Below, piece after piece: positions 41,438-50,478 of a stretch of 64,000 nucleotides of DNA. Location of the stretch: NCBI RefSeq assembly GCF_900113605.1, contig NZ_FOPY01000002.1, positions 62,001 through 126,000 of the forward strand. Direction: 5' to 3'. The first letter of the stretch is position 1. The number at the start of each line of letters is the position of its first letter. A program made the translations under genes and the position numbers. The notes beneath the pieces were generated by a model. It ran no database searches. It had not been told where the DNA came from and saw only the letters and a list, made by a program, of their open reading frames with translations. The DNA comes from Modicisalibacter xianhensis (GTDB taxonomy: Bacteria > Pseudomonadota > Gammaproteobacteria > Pseudomonadales > Halomonadaceae).

Positions 41438-42319
41438 TCAGTATTTTTCCAGGATACGGATCAACTCTGGTGCCAGGCGATCGCCATGGCCCTGGTCGTT
41501 GACCTCGCGGTACAGTGCCTCGATGGCCTCGGCGACGCGATGCGGCGCCTTCACGTCCTTGGCCATGGCGTTGTAGTAGCCGACGTCCTTGAGCGTATTG
41601 GCGAGACTGAAGCGGAACCCCGACGGATCGTCGGCGGCAATGAACGGGCGCAGGCGCTCGAGCACCACGCCGGCGCCCCCGCCATTGCCGAGCACCTCGA
41701 GGAACACGTCGTCGGCGATCCCGGCATGGCGTGCCGCCGAGGCAGCCTCGGCGAGCACTGCGGTGAAGCCCAGCGACACGTAATTATGCAGTAGCTTGAG
41801 CTTGTGCCCGGAGCCCACCGGGCCGCCATGGGTGATGTTCTCGGCGAAGTCCTGCAGCAGCGGCAGCACGTCGCGGAACAGCTCGTCCGGTGCGCCGACG
41901 ATCAGGTTCAGCCGGCCCTCGGCGGCCTCCTTGGGCGTGCGTGTCATGGCGGCATCCAGGAACTGACCGCCAGCCTCGGCGACGCGCTCGGCGATCTTCA
42001 CCGTGGAGCTGGGGATCGCCGTGGAGCAGTCGATGACGATGCTGCTGCTGCCCAGCCCCTCGACCACGCCACCCGGCTCGAACAGCACGCTCTCCACCTG
42101 GGGCGTACCGGTGACGCACAGGATGATCACGTCGGAGGCCTCGGCAACCTCGCGGGCGCTACGTTTGAGCACAGCGCCTTTTCCGAGCAGGTCGTCGACC
42201 GGCTGGTTGCCGGGATGATCGAGAAAACACAGCTCATGCTGGTGTCGCAGCAGGCTGGTGGCAATACCATGGCCCATCAGGCCGATGCCCACCATACCGA
42301 CACGATAGGGTTTGTTCAT
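41438..42319 (-). CDS. Beta-hydroxyacid dehydrogenase, last gene of the long operon
   Basis: The 293-residue protein has the Rossmann motif GMVGIGLMGHGIATSLL, the substrate motif DAAMTRTPKEAAEG and the catalytic-type lysine in GSGHKLKLLHNY. It belongs to the 3-hydroxyisobutyrate/tartronate semialdehyde reductase family. It overlaps the upstream gene (ATGA). The known tetronate pathways already use another member of this family (the LtnD-like gene at 51767), so this second enzyme probably handles a different acid or the reverse reaction; its substrate is not known. Confidence 0.75.
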   Translation of the reverse strand: MNKPYRVGMVGIGLMGHGIATSLLRHQHELCFLDHPGNQPVDDLLGKGAVLKRSAREVAEASDVIILCVTGTPQVESVLFEPGGVVEGLGSSSIVIDCSTAIPSSTVKIAERVAEAGGQFLDAAMTRTPKEAAEGRLNLIVGAPDELFRDVLPLLQDFAENITHGGPVGSGHKLKLLHNYVSLGFTAVLAEAASAARHAGIADDVFLEVLGNGGGAGVVLERLRPFIAADDPSGFRFSLANTLKDVGYYNAMAKDVKAPHRVAEAIEALYREVNDQGHGDRLAPELIRILEKY

Positions 42320-43437
42320 GCCCGTTGCTCCTCGATGGCTGGTTGGGTCTGCGAGCCGCCTGCGGCCAGCGCCTCGGCGATGGCACGCCCCAGTGTTTCG
42401 GTCGTGCCGCTGCCCTTCAGGTCCGGCGTGATCACGCTCGGGTCGCTGCGTTCCATGACCGCTTCGATGGCGCTGACAATGGCCTTGCCGGCCTCGATCT
42501 CGCCCAGATGCTCGAGCATCATCGCCCCGCACCAGATCTGGCCGATGGGGTTGGCGATGCCCTTGCCGGCAATATCCGGCGCACTGCCGTGGACCGGCTC
42601 GAACAGGCTGGGGTACTCGCGCGTGGGATTGATGTTGCCGGAGGGCGCAATGCCGATGGTGCCGGTGCAGGCCGGGCCCAGGTCGGAAAGAATGTCGCCG
42701 AACAGGTTGCTGGCCACCACCACGTCGAACCAGTCGGGGTGCAGCACGAAATTGGCGGTGAGAATATCGATATGGAACTGGTCGACGCTGACATCCGGGT
42801 AGTTCGCCTTCATCGCCTTGACCCGCTCGTTCCAGTACGGCATCGAGATCGACAGGCCGTTGGACTTGGTCGCCGAGGTCAGCTTTTTACGGGGTCGGGT
42901 GGCTGCCAGCTCGAAGGCATACTTGAGCACCCGGTCGACCCCGGTGCGGGTCATGATGGTCTCCTGCAGCACCACCTCGCGGTCGGTGCCCTCAAACACG
43001 CGACCGCCCAGGCGCGAGTATTCGCCCTCGGTGTTCTCGCGCACCACCATGAAGTCGATGTCGCCCGGACCGCGTCCCTTGAGTGGGCTTTCGATGCCCG
43101 GCATCAATCGGCACGGGCGCAGGTTGACGTACTGATCGAAGGCGCGCCGGAACTTGAGCAGCGAGCCCCACGCCGAGACGTGATCGGGCACGGTGTCCGG
43201 CCAGCCCACCGCGCCGAAGAAGATGGCATCGAAGCGGGTCAGCGTTTCGTACCAGTCGTCCGGCAGCATGTCGCCATGCGCCATGTAGTAGGCGCAACTG
43301 GCGAAGTCGAACTGCTCGAACTCCAGCGACAGATTGAAGCGCTTCGCCGCCGCTTCCAGCACGCGTAGCCCTTCCGGCACGACCTCGAGGCCGATCCCAT
43401 CACCCGGTAATACCGCAATCTTGTAGGTCATCGTCAT
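42316..43437 (-). CDS. Tartrate/D-malate dehydrogenase-type enzyme
   Basis: The 373-residue protein belongs to the isocitrate/isopropylmalate dehydrogenase family. It starts with IAVLPGDGIGLEVVPEG and has the substrate arginines in YVNLRPCRLMPG and the VVRENTEGEYS loop. The metal and phosphate-site region is VASNLFGDILSDLGPACTG, and EPVHGSAPDIAGKGIANPIG follows. It resembles the tartrate dehydrogenase/D-malate decarboxylase (TtuC/DmlA) group, which oxidises and often decarboxylates 2-hydroxyacids. Its place in the operon suggests a substrate related to tetronates. It starts six bases after the aldehyde dehydrogenase gene. Confidence 0.8.
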   Translation of the reverse strand: MTMTYKIAVLPGDGIGLEVVPEGLRVLEAAAKRFNLSLEFEQFDFASCAYYMAHGDMLPDDWYETLTRFDAIFFGAVGWPDTVPDHVSAWGSLLKFRRAFDQYVNLRPCRLMPGIESPLKGRGPGDIDFMVVRENTEGEYSRLGGRVFEGTDREVVLQETIMTRTGVDRVLKYAFELAATRPRKKLTSATKSNGLSISMPYWNERVKAMKANYPDVSVDQFHIDILTANFVLHPDWFDVVVASNLFGDILSDLGPACTGTIGIAPSGNINPTREYPSLFEPVHGSAPDIAGKGIANPIGQIWCGAMMLEHLGEIEAGKAIVSAIEAVMERSDPSVITPDLKGSGTTETLGRAIAEALAAGGSQTQPAIEEQRA

Positions 43438-43443
43438 TCACCC

Positions 43444-44904
43444 TTAGCCGTGCTTGATGGCGATAGTCTTGATCTGCGTATAACTCTTCAGCCCTTCGAA
43501 GCCCTTTTCACGGCCATGACCGGAGCGCCCCACCCCGCCGAACGGCAGCTCGATGCCCCCGGCAGCGCCGTAGTTGTTGATGAATACCTGGCCGCTGCGG
43601 ATAAGCTTGGCCAGGCGCAGCTGTCGCCCGCCGTCGCGGGTCCAGATACCGGCGCATAACCCGAAGTCGGTGGCATTGGCCAGGCGCACGGCGTCGTCCT
43701 CATCCTCGAAACGCTGCACTGCCAATACCGGGCCGAACAGTTCCTCGCGCACCACGTCATGATTCTCGGGAATATCGACGAGCATCTGCGGCACCACGAA
43801 ATGGCCGCCAGCGGGTGCGCCGTCGGTCAGTTGGCCGGCAGCCGCAACGCGAATACCGTCGTCCTTCGCCTCGGCAAGCCGCGTCTCGAGCTTTTCGCGC
43901 TGGCGGGCGTTGATCAGCGGGCCGCAATCCGGGTCCTTCTCGCCGGCGTCGCAACGCAGCGCCGAGAAGCGCTCGGCCAGGCGCGACACCACATCGTCGT
44001 AGCAGCTCGACTCGACCAGCAGGCGGCTACCCGCCGAGCAGGTCTGGCCGGCGTTCTGGATGATGCCGCGCACCACCGCCGCCAATGCAGCGTCAAGATC
44101 CGCATCGGCGAATACCACCTGCGGGGACTTGCCGCCCAGTTCCATGGTCACGGGCACGTGATTGGCTGCGGCCGCCTGGGTGACCAGCGTGCCGGTGACC
44201 GGCGAGCCGGTGAACGACAGGTGATCGATCAGCGAGTGCGCCGACAGCGCCGCGCCCGCCTCGCTGCCCAGGCCGGGAATCACGTTGAGTGCACCAGGCG
44301 GCAGGCCGCAGCGCGTGGCGATCTGGGCCAGGCGCAGCACGCTCAGGCAGGCATCCTCGGCGGGCTTGAGCACCACCGTGTTGCCGGCCGCCAGCGCGGC
44401 AGCCACGCAGCGCCCGAAGATCTGTGACGGATAGTTCCAGGGGATGATCTGGGCGCAGACCCCGAACGGCTCGCGCAGGGTCATCACCGCAAAGTCGTTC
44501 TCGAACGGGATCGTCTCGCCATGCAACTTGTCGGCGGCCCCGGCATAAAAGCGGAAGTAGCGCGCACAGACAGCAATATCGCCCTTGGCCTGGCTCATCG
44601 GCTTGCCGGTATCGGCGCACTCCAGCGCGGCGAGTGCCTCGGCGTCGTCATCGATGGCCGCCGCGAAAGCATATAGCCACTCGCCGCGCTGACGGGCCGA
44701 CCAGCGATGCCATTCGCCCAGCTTGCCATCGAAGGCGCGCCGCGCGGCCCTGACCGCCTCTTCGACGTGCTCCGCCTCGCTGCGGGCGATCTCGGTGAGG
44801 GTCTCGCCGGTGGCCGGCGCTTCCACGCGCAGCGTGTGGGGTGTCGTCACCCACTCGCCGGCAATCAGTGCCGCACGAGGTGGCATTTCGGGTAGCTCAT
44901 GCAT
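43444..44904 (-). CDS. NAD(P)-dependent aldehyde dehydrogenase
   Basis: This 486-residue protein has the ALDH catalytic cysteine in NAGQTCSAGSR, the glutamate in TMELGGKSPQ and the cofactor region IPWNYPSQIF. The C-terminal EEPFG-like segment is EELFGPVLAV. The group resembles betaine- and gamma-guanidinobutyraldehyde-type enzymes in general, so the substrate cannot be assigned. Its place beside the tartrate-type dehydrogenase suggests oxidation of a hydroxyaldehyde to an acid. It follows dctM by 15 bases. Confidence 0.85.
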   Translation of the reverse strand: MHELPEMPPRAALIAGEWVTTPHTLRVEAPATGETLTEIARSEAEHVEEAVRAARRAFDGKLGEWHRWSARQRGEWLYAFAAAIDDDAEALAALECADTGKPMSQAKGDIAVCARYFRFYAGAADKLHGETIPFENDFAVMTLREPFGVCAQIIPWNYPSQIFGRCVAAALAAGNTVVLKPAEDACLSVLRLAQIATRCGLPPGALNVIPGLGSEAGAALSAHSLIDHLSFTGSPVTGTLVTQAAAANHVPVTMELGGKSPQVVFADADLDAALAAVVRGIIQNAGQTCSAGSRLLVESSCYDDVVSRLAERFSALRCDAGEKDPDCGPLINARQREKLETRLAEAKDDGIRVAAAGQLTDGAPAGGHFVVPQMLVDIPENHDVVREELFGPVLAVQRFEDEDDAVRLANATDFGLCAGIWTRDGGRQLRLAKLIRSGQVFINNYGAAGGIELPFGGVGRSGHGREKGFEGLKSYTQIKTIAIKHG

Positions 44905-44919
44905 TGTTGTTTTCCTCGC

Positions 44920-46194
44920 TCAGTAGAGAAGATCGACCAGGCCCAGCGATATCCAGGGCAGATAGGTAATTGCCATCAGGCAGGCCAGCACCACCAGCAC
45001 GAAGCGCAGCAGCCAGGGAATGAGCTGATCGATGGACAGCTTGGCTACCGCGCAGGCGGCGAACAGGTTGACGCCCAGCGGCGGCGTGAACATGCCCAGC
45101 GCCAGGTTGACGACGACGATCAGGCCGAAGTGCACCGGGTCGATACCGTACTGCACGGCGATGGGGGTGAAGATCGGGGCCAGCACCAGGATGGCGGCAG
45201 ACGTCTCGACGAACATGCCCACCACCAGCAACATCACGTTGACCGCCAGCAGGAACGTGATCGGGCTGTCGAAGACCTGGGTTACCCAGGCCGCCACATC
45301 CGAGGGCAGCCCGGAGCGGCTGATCAGGAAGCTGAACAGCGTTGCCGCGGCGATGATCAACATGATCGTGGTGGTCGAGATGACGCTCTGCTTGAAGATC
45401 GGCCACAGGTCGTCGAAACCCAGCTCACGGTAGACTAGCCCGCCGACGATCAGCGCATAGACTACCGCCACCGCCGAGGCCTCGGTGGGCGTGAAAACGC
45501 CACCGTAGATACCGCCAATGACCACCACCGGCATCAGCATGGCGGCCCAGGCTCGCCGGAATGCCGTGGGAAAGGCTTGGCGTTCCTCGCGGTCGCGCAG
45601 GCCGTAGCCGCGCACCTTGCAGAATAGGTAAAGGAACAGCAGCAGCGAACCGCCGATCAATAGCCCTGGCCCGATACCGGCGATGAACAATCGACCGATC
45701 GAGGTGTCGGTGCTGACGCCATACAGGATCAGCGGAATCGACGGCGGAATCAGCACGCCCAGTTCGGCGGACGAGGCCTGAATCGAGGCCGCCAGTGGAC
45801 GCGGATAATCGTGACGCACCATGGCCGGGATCAGGATCGAGCCGATGGCAAACGTCGTCGCCACACTCGACCCGGACACGGCAGCGAACATCATGCAGGT
45901 CAGCACGCAGGTCATCGCCAGACCGCCCTGCAGGCCGCCGACGATCGACTTGGCGAGATCCACCAGGCGCTGAGAGATGCCCCCGGCAGCCATCAAGTTG
46001 CCAGCCAGAATGAAGAACGGGATCGCCATCAGCGGAAAGTTGTCGATCCCGACAAACATCTGCTGCGGCACCATCAATAGCGGCAACCGCGAGAAGAACT
46101 CGATGCCGATGATCGACGCCAGCAGGATGGAAATGGCGATAGGCACGCCCAGGCCGAACAGGATGATCAGCGAGAGTCCGATGGCCAGGTTCAT
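44920..46194 (-). CDS. dctM: TRAP transporter large permease (DctM-type)
   Basis: The 424-residue protein has about twelve hydrophobic segments and the DctM signatures VPIAISILLASIIG, QRLVDLAKSIVGGLQGGLAM and ASSAELGVLIPPSIPLILYG. It forms the sodium-driven transport channel with DctQ, fed by the DctP binding protein. Its start overlaps the DctQ gene by four bases. Operon context suggests C4-type sugar acids as substrates. Confidence 0.9.
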   Translation of the reverse strand: MNLAIGLSLIILFGLGVPIAISILLASIIGIEFFSRLPLLMVPQQMFVGIDNFPLMAIPFFILAGNLMAAGGISQRLVDLAKSIVGGLQGGLAMTCVLTCMMFAAVSGSSVATTFAIGSILIPAMVRHDYPRPLAASIQASSAELGVLIPPSIPLILYGVSTDTSIGRLFIAGIGPGLLIGGSLLLFLYLFCKVRGYGLRDREERQAFPTAFRRAWAAMLMPVVVIGGIYGGVFTPTEASAVAVVYALIVGGLVYRELGFDDLWPIFKQSVISTTTIMLIIAAATLFSFLISRSGLPSDVAAWVTQVFDSPITFLLAVNVMLLVVGMFVETSAAILVLAPIFTPIAVQYGIDPVHFGLIVVVNLALGMFTPPLGVNLFAACAVAKLSIDQLIPWLLRFVLVVLACLMAITYLPWISLGLVDLLY

Positions 46195-46835
46195 GAGCGG
46201 GTCCTCCCGGTGAGTCCGGTCGGGGTCGGCGCAGCCGACGACTTGGTTGGGCCGGACGAGACGTCATGGCGCGGAGCCTGGCGTGACGGTACAGCGGACG
46301 AATCCTGAGGCCGTTCGGCCGGTGCTTCGGCCTCGGCGGGGCCGATCGGCTCACGCCGGGTTACCTGGGCGGCAATGCGCGCCAGCACGGCCAGCACCGA
46401 GAAAGCGGCGCCGACGGGAATGGCCGCGTAGACCCAGGCAATCGAAATCTGCACGCCCGACAGCATCTGCGCGCTGACCCGCATCGTCATCTGCGTGCCG
46501 AAGTAGACTAGGATGGCCAGCACGATGAGGCAGCACAGCGCAACCATCAGTTCGAGCCACACCAGGGCTCGGGCTGGTACCAGCTTGTAGATGACCTCGA
46601 CGGCCATCATGTAGCCGCCGCGAAAGCAGGCGGCCGCCCCCAGAAAGACACACCAGATCATCGACGAGCGCGACATGACCTCGGACCAGGTCGAGGGTGC
46701 ATCGAACACGAAGCGGGTCAGCACCTGATAGAAACCCAGCGATACCGAGACAACCAGCATCGCGACGGCAGCGATCAGCGCAATACGTGACGTGAAGCGC
46801 TCTAGGCGCAGGAAAAGTTCCAGCATGGCAGTCAC
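46191..46835 (-). CDS. dctQ: TRAP transporter small permease (DctQ-type)
   Basis: The 214-residue protein has four membrane helices and the DctQ pattern (TSRIALIAAVAMLVVSVSLG, WSEVMSRSSMIWCVFLGAA). The C-terminal 55 residues are a proline- and alanine-rich tail, longer than usual for this family (about 160-180 residues). It sits between the dctP and dctM genes. Confidence 0.85.
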   Translation of the reverse strand: MTAMLELFLRLERFTSRIALIAAVAMLVVSVSLGFYQVLTRFVFDAPSTWSEVMSRSSMIWCVFLGAAACFRGGYMMAVEVIYKLVPARALVWLELMVALCCLIVLAILVYFGTQMTMRVSAQMLSGVQISIAWVYAAIPVGAAFSVLAVLARIAAQVTRREPIGPAEAEAPAERPQDSSAVPSRQAPRHDVSSGPTKSSAAPTPTGLTGRTRS

Positions 46836-46888
46836 CTTGCATCGGCCACCCCCGACGCGGGGGTGGCGAGGTTCCTAGAGTGCTGTGC

Positions 46889-47893
46889 TCAGCTGCCGGC
46901 GAGACATTCGCTGTTGCGAATCTTGTCGAGCATCTCGCTGCCGTACTGGTCGGTATACACCGAGTAGGACGGTTCGACGGCATCCTGGAACTGCGACTTG
47001 TCGACGTTCTCCACCACCGTCATGCCCTTGTCCTTGAGTTCCTTCACCCCTTCGGTCTCGAGACGAGATACCTCGGCACGGGTCGCTTCGGCCCCGGCCT
47101 TGGCGGCCTGCGTGAACCAGCCCTGCTGCTCCTCGCTGAGACTGTTCCACAGGACCGGCGAGGCGAGCATGACGGCCGGCGAGTAGACGTGGCCGGTCAG
47201 TGTCATATGGTCCTGAACCTCCCACAGGTTACTGGTCAGGATCACCGACACGGGGTTTTCCTGGCCATCGACCGTGCCTTGCTGGAGTGCCGTGAACAGT
47301 TCCGGGAAGGCCATCGGCGTGGGGTGCACGTCCATTTCCTCGAAGGCCGCCATGTGCATCTGGTTTTCCATGGTGCGTATCTTCAGGCCGGACGCGTCTT
47401 CGGGGGTCTTCACGTCACGCAGGCTGTTGGTCAGGTGACGGAAGCCATTCTCGGTCCAGGCCAGGCCGACCAGGTTGTTCTGGCCGACCTTGTCGAGTAG
47501 CTCCTGGCCGATCTCGCCATCCAGCACGCAGCGCGCCTGGTCGTAATCGGCGAACAGGAACGGCAGGTCGAGCACGTAGGTCTCGGGCACGAAGTTGCCG
47601 AGCGGCCCGGTGGACGTGATGACGGTGTCGATGGTGCCGATCTGCAGCCCCTCGATCATGGCGCGCTCGCCCCCCAGGGCCCCGGACGGATGCTCCTCGA
47701 CGGTGAACTCGCCACCGCTGAGCTCTTCCAGGGTTTTCTTGAAGGCATCGACGCCCACCGAATAGTGGGAATTGTCGGAGGTGGTATGGCCAACCGTGAT
47801 GGTCTGGGCCGCCAAGGCAGTGAGGCTGGTGGATGCCAGGGCGACGCCAGCGATGGCGGTGGTCAGAGCGGTGCGTGCAAAGCGTGCTGTCAT
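46889..47893 (-). CDS. dctP: TRAP transporter substrate-binding protein (DctP-type)
   Basis: The 334-residue protein has a signal peptide (about 1-28, ending TALAA-QT) and the DctP domain. Features include GHTTSDNSHYSVGVDAFK, GSLGxxx-like GALGGERAMIEGLQIG, and the substrate arginine region KIRTMENQMHMAAF. It captures an organic acid in the periplasm for DctQM. The substrate is inferred to be a sugar acid such as threonate, erythronate or apionate from the flanking enzymes. Confidence 0.9.
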   Translation of the reverse strand: MTARFARTALTTAIAGVALASTSLTALAAQTITVGHTTSDNSHYSVGVDAFKKTLEELSGGEFTVEEHPSGALGGERAMIEGLQIGTIDTVITSTGPLGNFVPETYVLDLPFLFADYDQARCVLDGEIGQELLDKVGQNNLVGLAWTENGFRHLTNSLRDVKTPEDASGLKIRTMENQMHMAAFEEMDVHPTPMAFPELFTALQQGTVDGQENPVSVILTSNLWEVQDHMTLTGHVYSPAVMLASPVLWNSLSEEQQGWFTQAAKAGAEATRAEVSRLETEGVKELKDKGMTVVENVDKSQFQDAVEPSYSVYTDQYGSEMLDKIRNSECLAGS

Positions 47894-47976
47894 TGTTATT
47901 TCCTCTTTCGCGTTACGCTTCTGGGTTGTGGCGGCAGTGCCGCCGGATGAGTCGTTGTGTTGTTGTCTATCACACC

Positions 47977-48945
47977 TCAGGACGCGGTCTGCTCGGCGAT
48001 GAAGGTGCGTACGATCTCGTGAAAATCCCGGTCACCGGCAAAGCCGAGCCGTTCGGCACGGCGCGTCTCGAAGCGTGCCGGCCAGCTGGCGACGATGGCT
48101 TCGATGCGCGGGTCGGGCTCATGGCTCACCCGGGCCAGCGCCTCCTCTCCCCCCACCTCACGCAACACCTCGAGCATCGCGGCGACACTGACGGTCAATC
48201 CGGGCAACATCACACTGCGATACGGGGCCAGTGCCTCGCCGGGGAGTGTGGCGGCATGCAGCAGCGCGTCGATGACGCGCCCCGGCGACATCACGAACAG
48301 GTCGAGATCGGTGGGTACCGGGCAGACCGCCGCCTCGCCATTGAGCGGTTCACGCAGGATGCTCGACGCGAAGCTGGACGCGGCGGCGTTGGGCTTGCCG
48401 GGACGTACCACGATGGTCGGCAGACGCAGTACGCAACCGTCGACCAGGCCACGCCGGCTGTAATCGTTGATCAGCAGCTCGCACATGGCTTTCTGGGTGC
48501 CGTAGGAGCTTTGTGGCGTCAGCGCCGTCATGTCGTCGAGCGTGTCCGGCAGCTCACCGCCGTAGACGGCGACCGAACTGGCCATGATCAGGCGTGTCTC
48601 GGCCAGCCCGGCCGCACGGCAGCCTTCCAGCAGGCTACGGGTAGCATCGAAATTGACGGTCATGCCCAAATCGAGATCGGCCTCGGCCGCCGCACTGACC
48701 ACAGCGGCAAGGTGATAGATAGCCTCGGGACGCTCGCCGAGCAGACTGTCCAGTGCACCGGGACGGGTGATGTCCATGGCCCGGCAATCGAGCCGGACCG
48801 TGTCATCGGAAGGCGGTACCGGTGCGACCTGGTCAATCAGCGTCAGGCGTGTCAGTACCTTGCCGTTGACCTCGCCGCGCTCGAGTAGCGTCCTGGTCAG
48901 GCGTTGGCCGAGGAAACCGGCCGCGCCGGTGATCAATACGTGCAT
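47977..48945 (-). CDS. denD: D-erythronate dehydrogenase-like SDR epimerase-family enzyme
   Basis: This 322-residue protein has the extended-SDR motif TGAAGFLGQRLTRTLL and the catalytic pair YGTQKAM (YxxxK), with the serine in MASSVAVYGG. The group includes DenD, which oxidises D-erythronate to 3-dehydro-D-erythronate. The partners OtnK and OtnC encoded upstream complete that pathway. The start at 48945 follows AAGGAAAG. Confidence 0.8.
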   Translation of the reverse strand: MHVLITGAAGFLGQRLTRTLLERGEVNGKVLTRLTLIDQVAPVPPSDDTVRLDCRAMDITRPGALDSLLGERPEAIYHLAAVVSAAAEADLDLGMTVNFDATRSLLEGCRAAGLAETRLIMASSVAVYGGELPDTLDDMTALTPQSSYGTQKAMCELLINDYSRRGLVDGCVLRLPTIVVRPGKPNAAASSFASSILREPLNGEAAVCPVPTDLDLFVMSPGRVIDALLHAATLPGEALAPYRSVMLPGLTVSVAAMLEVLREVGGEEALARVSHEPDPRIEAIVASWPARFETRRAERLGFAGDRDFHEIVRTFIAEQTAS

Positions 48946-48998
48946 CGTCTTTCCTTGTCGTTGTTTGTCACGCAAACTGGCTTATCAGTCTTGGCGTA

Positions 48999-49793
48999 TC
49001 AGGCTTGCAGCCCGTAGGCGATCCCCCACCCCAGCCCGGCGGCGGTTTCCGCCGCCGGCTTGTACTCGCAGCCCACCCAGCCGTCGTAACCTAGCGCCGC
49101 CAGGCGCTCGAGCACTGCCGGATAGTTCACCTCACCGACATCCGGCTCATGACGCCCCGGGACGCCAGCAATCTGCACGTGCCCGAGATAGGGCAACTGT
49201 GCCTCGAGATTGGCGAACAGGTTTCCTTCGCTCATCTGGCAGTGATAGAGATCGAACTGGACGCGCAGGTTGTCGGCGCCGACCCGTGCCAGCACCTCGC
49301 GGGCCTGGGCCTGGCGATTGAGGAAGAAACCGGGCATGTCGTGGGTATTGATCGGCTCGATGAGCAGGGTCCGCCCTGCCTTGGCCAGTTCCCCCGCGGC
49401 AAAGCGCAGGTTGTCGACGTAAGTCGTCATGTGCGCTTCGCGGGTCGCCTCGTCGGCCTCCGCCGGCAGCAGCCCGGCCATGGCATGCAACCGGGGGCAG
49501 TCGAGGGCCTCGGCATAGCGCAGCGCTTCCTGGACGCTGTCGCGAAACTCGGCCTCGCGCCCCGGCAGGCTGGCCAGGCCGCGTTCGCCCGCCTCCCAAT
49601 CGCCCGGCGGCAGGTTGAACAGCACCTGCTGCAGGCCGTTGTCGTCCAGGGCGGAACGCAGTTCGTGCGGCGCATAGGCATAGGGGAACAGGTACTCGAC
49701 GCCACGGAACCCGGCCTTCGCCGCCACCGCGAAGCGCTCGAGGAAGTCGTGCTCGGTGAACAGCATGCTGAGATTGGCAGCCAGCTTGATCAT
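48999..49793 (-). CDS. otnI: 2-oxo-tetronate isomerase (hydroxypyruvate isomerase family)
   Basis: The 264-residue protein is a TIM-barrel isomerase of the Hyi/OtnI family. It opens with [19 protein letters not shown] and has metal ligands in [36 protein letters not shown] and GWVGCEYKP. OtnI isomerises 2-dehydro- to 3-dehydro-tetronate in L-threonate degradation. A GAGGCAAG site lies before the ATG at 49793. Confidence 0.8.
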   Translation of the reverse strand: MIKLAANLSMLFTEHDFLERFAVAAKAGFRGVEYLFPYAYAPHELRSALDDNGLQQVLFNLPPGDWEAGERGLASLPGREAEFRDSVQEALRYAEALDCPRLHAMAGLLPAEADEATREAHMTTYVDNLRFAAGELAKAGRTLLIEPINTHDMPGFFLNRQAQAREVLARVGADNLRVQFDLYHCQMSEGNLFANLEAQLPYLGHVQIAGVPGRHEPDVGEVNYPAVLERLAALGYDGWVGCEYKPAAETAAGLGWGIAYGLQA

Positions 49794-49830
49794 GGAATCG
49801 TCTTGCCTCGTGTCGTTGTGGATTGCCGCT

Positions 49831-50478
49831 TCAGTCACGCGGAAACTTCGCTTCGAGTTCGGCCACCTGTTCCGGCGTCAGGCAGCGCGGGTTCTGGCCG
49901 CGCAGCAGCAGGAACAGCTTGGCGGTTTCCTCGAGTTCTTCGGTGGCGTAGACCGCCGCCTCCAGCGACTTGCCTGCCACCACCGGGCCGTGATTGGCCA
50001 GCAGCACCGCGCTGTGCCGGCCTGCCAGTCCCTTCACCGCGTCGCCCAGCGCGGTATCGCCCGGCACGTGGTATGGCACCAGCGGTAGCCGGCCGACACG
50101 CATCACGTAGTAGGCAGTGAGCGGCGGAATGCAGTCGTGGGTGTCGATGTCCGGCAGGCACGACACCGCCACCGAATGGGTCGAATGCAGATGCACGATG
50201 GCCTGCGACTGCGGCCGCTCGGCATACATCGCCATGTGCAGAAAGCTTTCCTTGGTTGGCTTGTCGCCGTCGATCAGCCCACCGTCGCGATCGAGGTGCG
50301 AGATGCGCGCCGGATCGAGTCGCCCCAGGCAGGCATTTGTCGGTGTCATCAGCCAGCCGCCATCGTCGAGGCGCATGCTGATATTGCCGCTCGAGCCCAT
50401 GGTCAGGCCGCGATCGAACAGCGACTGGCCGTAGGTGACGATCTGCTCGCGCAGGCGGTTGTCGTCGTGGCGGCTCAT
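49831..50478 (-). CDS. otnC: 3-oxo-tetronate 4-phosphate decarboxylase (class II aldolase family)
   Basis: This 215-residue class II aldolase/adducin-type protein has the pattern [12 protein letters not shown], the metal histidines in [13 protein letters not shown] and [10 protein letters not shown], and the acidic residue of TKESFLH. OtnC releases CO2 from 3-oxo-tetronate 4-phosphate to give dihydroxyacetone phosphate. The start at 50478 overlaps the OtnK stop (ATGA). Confidence 0.85.
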   Translation of the reverse strand: MSRHDDNRLREQIVTYGQSLFDRGLTMGSSGNISMRLDDGGWLMTPTNACLGRLDPARISHLDRDGGLIDGDKPTKESFLHMAMYAERPQSQAIVHLHSTHSVAVSCLPDIDTHDCIPPLTAYYVMRVGRLPLVPYHVPGDTALGDAVKGLAGRHSAVLLANHGPVVAGKSLEAAVYATEELEETAKLFLLLRGQNPRCLTPEQVAELEAKFPRD

